Origin: Scytalidium lignicola
Taxonomy: Eukaryota; Ascomycota; Leotiomycetes
DNA: 19,107 nucleotides
Assembly: GCA_002812745.2 (NCBI GenBank)
Contig: NCSJ02000543.1
Coordinates: 1-19,107, forward strand
Reading direction: 5' to 3'
Part shown: piece by piece, positions 18,948 through 19,107 of the stretch
Numbering within the stretch: position 1 is the stretch's first letter
How the letters are laid out: the number at the start of each line of letters is the position of its first letter
Position numbers and translations under genes: made by a program
Notes under the pieces: generated by a model
Told to the model about the DNA's origin: nothing
Seen by the model: only the letters and a program-made list of their open reading frames with translations
The model's database searches: none

Positions 18948-19107
18948 TATATATTAATGTTAGTAGAATAGTAGTTATGTATATATAATATTCATGTGCC
19001 CTTGTAAGCTAGTCCTGATTAAGTAGTAAGAATGAGTAAAGCTCTTATAACTTTGCTCTCTTACTTTTAATTGTATAACAATTATAGAATAGTATAATAA
19101 GTATATT
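18948..19107. other. Right edge; a less AT-rich patch, unassigned
   Basis: Bases about 18990-19065 are noticeably richer in G and C than the surroundings (for example gtgcccttgtaagctagtcc). I found no coding continuation of the hAT transposase that I could defend. It may be another intron, the edge of another element, or hAT sequence less mutated than the rest. Confidence 0.3.

Larger units (their letters stand above)
17885..19107 (-). mobile_element. hAT-family DNA transposon remnant, cut by right window edge
   Basis: Holds a hAT transposase C-terminus (18206-18947, minus strand) followed by an AT-rich subterminal region. A candidate terminal inverted repeat starts at 17885 (cagtatgatcac, reading into the element on the plus strand), resembling the CAGTG-type start common in hAT ends. 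The partner end and the 8-bp duplication lie outside the window, so the boundary is an inference. The coding sequence of copy D stops just outside this point, which supports an insertion boundary. Confidence 0.5.

Overview
The window looks like a block of dead, nested transposable elements from the AT-rich compartment of a filamentous fungus, most likely Pezizomycotina (inference). It is overwhelmingly A+T. No intact host gene is visible, and every recognisable protein is a retrotransposon or DNA-transposon protein broken by stops that C-to-T / G-to-A changes would create (Gln, Arg and Trp codons turned into stops). One LTR pair differs by transitions only, and the transposase remnant has short introns. 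This is the expected result of repeat-induced point mutation (RIP) or a similar cytosine-deaminating process.

Layout, left to right. (C) 1-3433: a minus-strand Ty3/Gypsy copy with its 5' LTR at 3083-3433, then gag, protease and reverse transcriptase, running off the left edge. 3700-4480: a minus-strand gag-like remnant with a CCHC knuckle in which every ligand is now Tyr. (B) 4502-6224: the end of a second minus-strand Gypsy copy (integrase plus chromodomain), with a plus-strand (antisense) cysteine-cluster ORF beside it. (A) 6567-13778: a complete plus-strand Gypsy chromovirus-type element with two 360-bp LTRs, a 5-bp target duplication (aatta), gag, protease, RT, RNase H, integrase, chromodomain, an antisense cysteine-rich ORF and a polypurine tract. 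13784-15960: extremely AT-rich sequence with at most faint minus-strand coding. (E) 15967-16306: a probable solo LTR related to the LTR of C. 16560-17095: an unrecognised plus-strand coding remnant. (D) 17130-17800: a third minus-strand integrase C-terminus with chromodomain. 17885-19107: a hAT DNA transposon on the minus strand, apparently inserted into D, with two in-frame introns and running off the right edge.

The elements once worked as selfish units: Gag would package the RNA, and PR, RT, RNase H and IN would process, copy and insert it, with the chromodomain steering integration to chromatin. None can work now. Catalytic Asp codons have become Asn in protease, RT, RNase H and integrase. 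The most interesting item is the antisense ORF between chromodomain and 3' LTR. The same cysteine-cluster protein can be aligned without gaps in copies A and B, so it belonged to the element family. Single Ns sit beside A or T homopolymers throughout, and several frameshifts fall in such runs, so some breaks may be sequencing or assembly artefacts.
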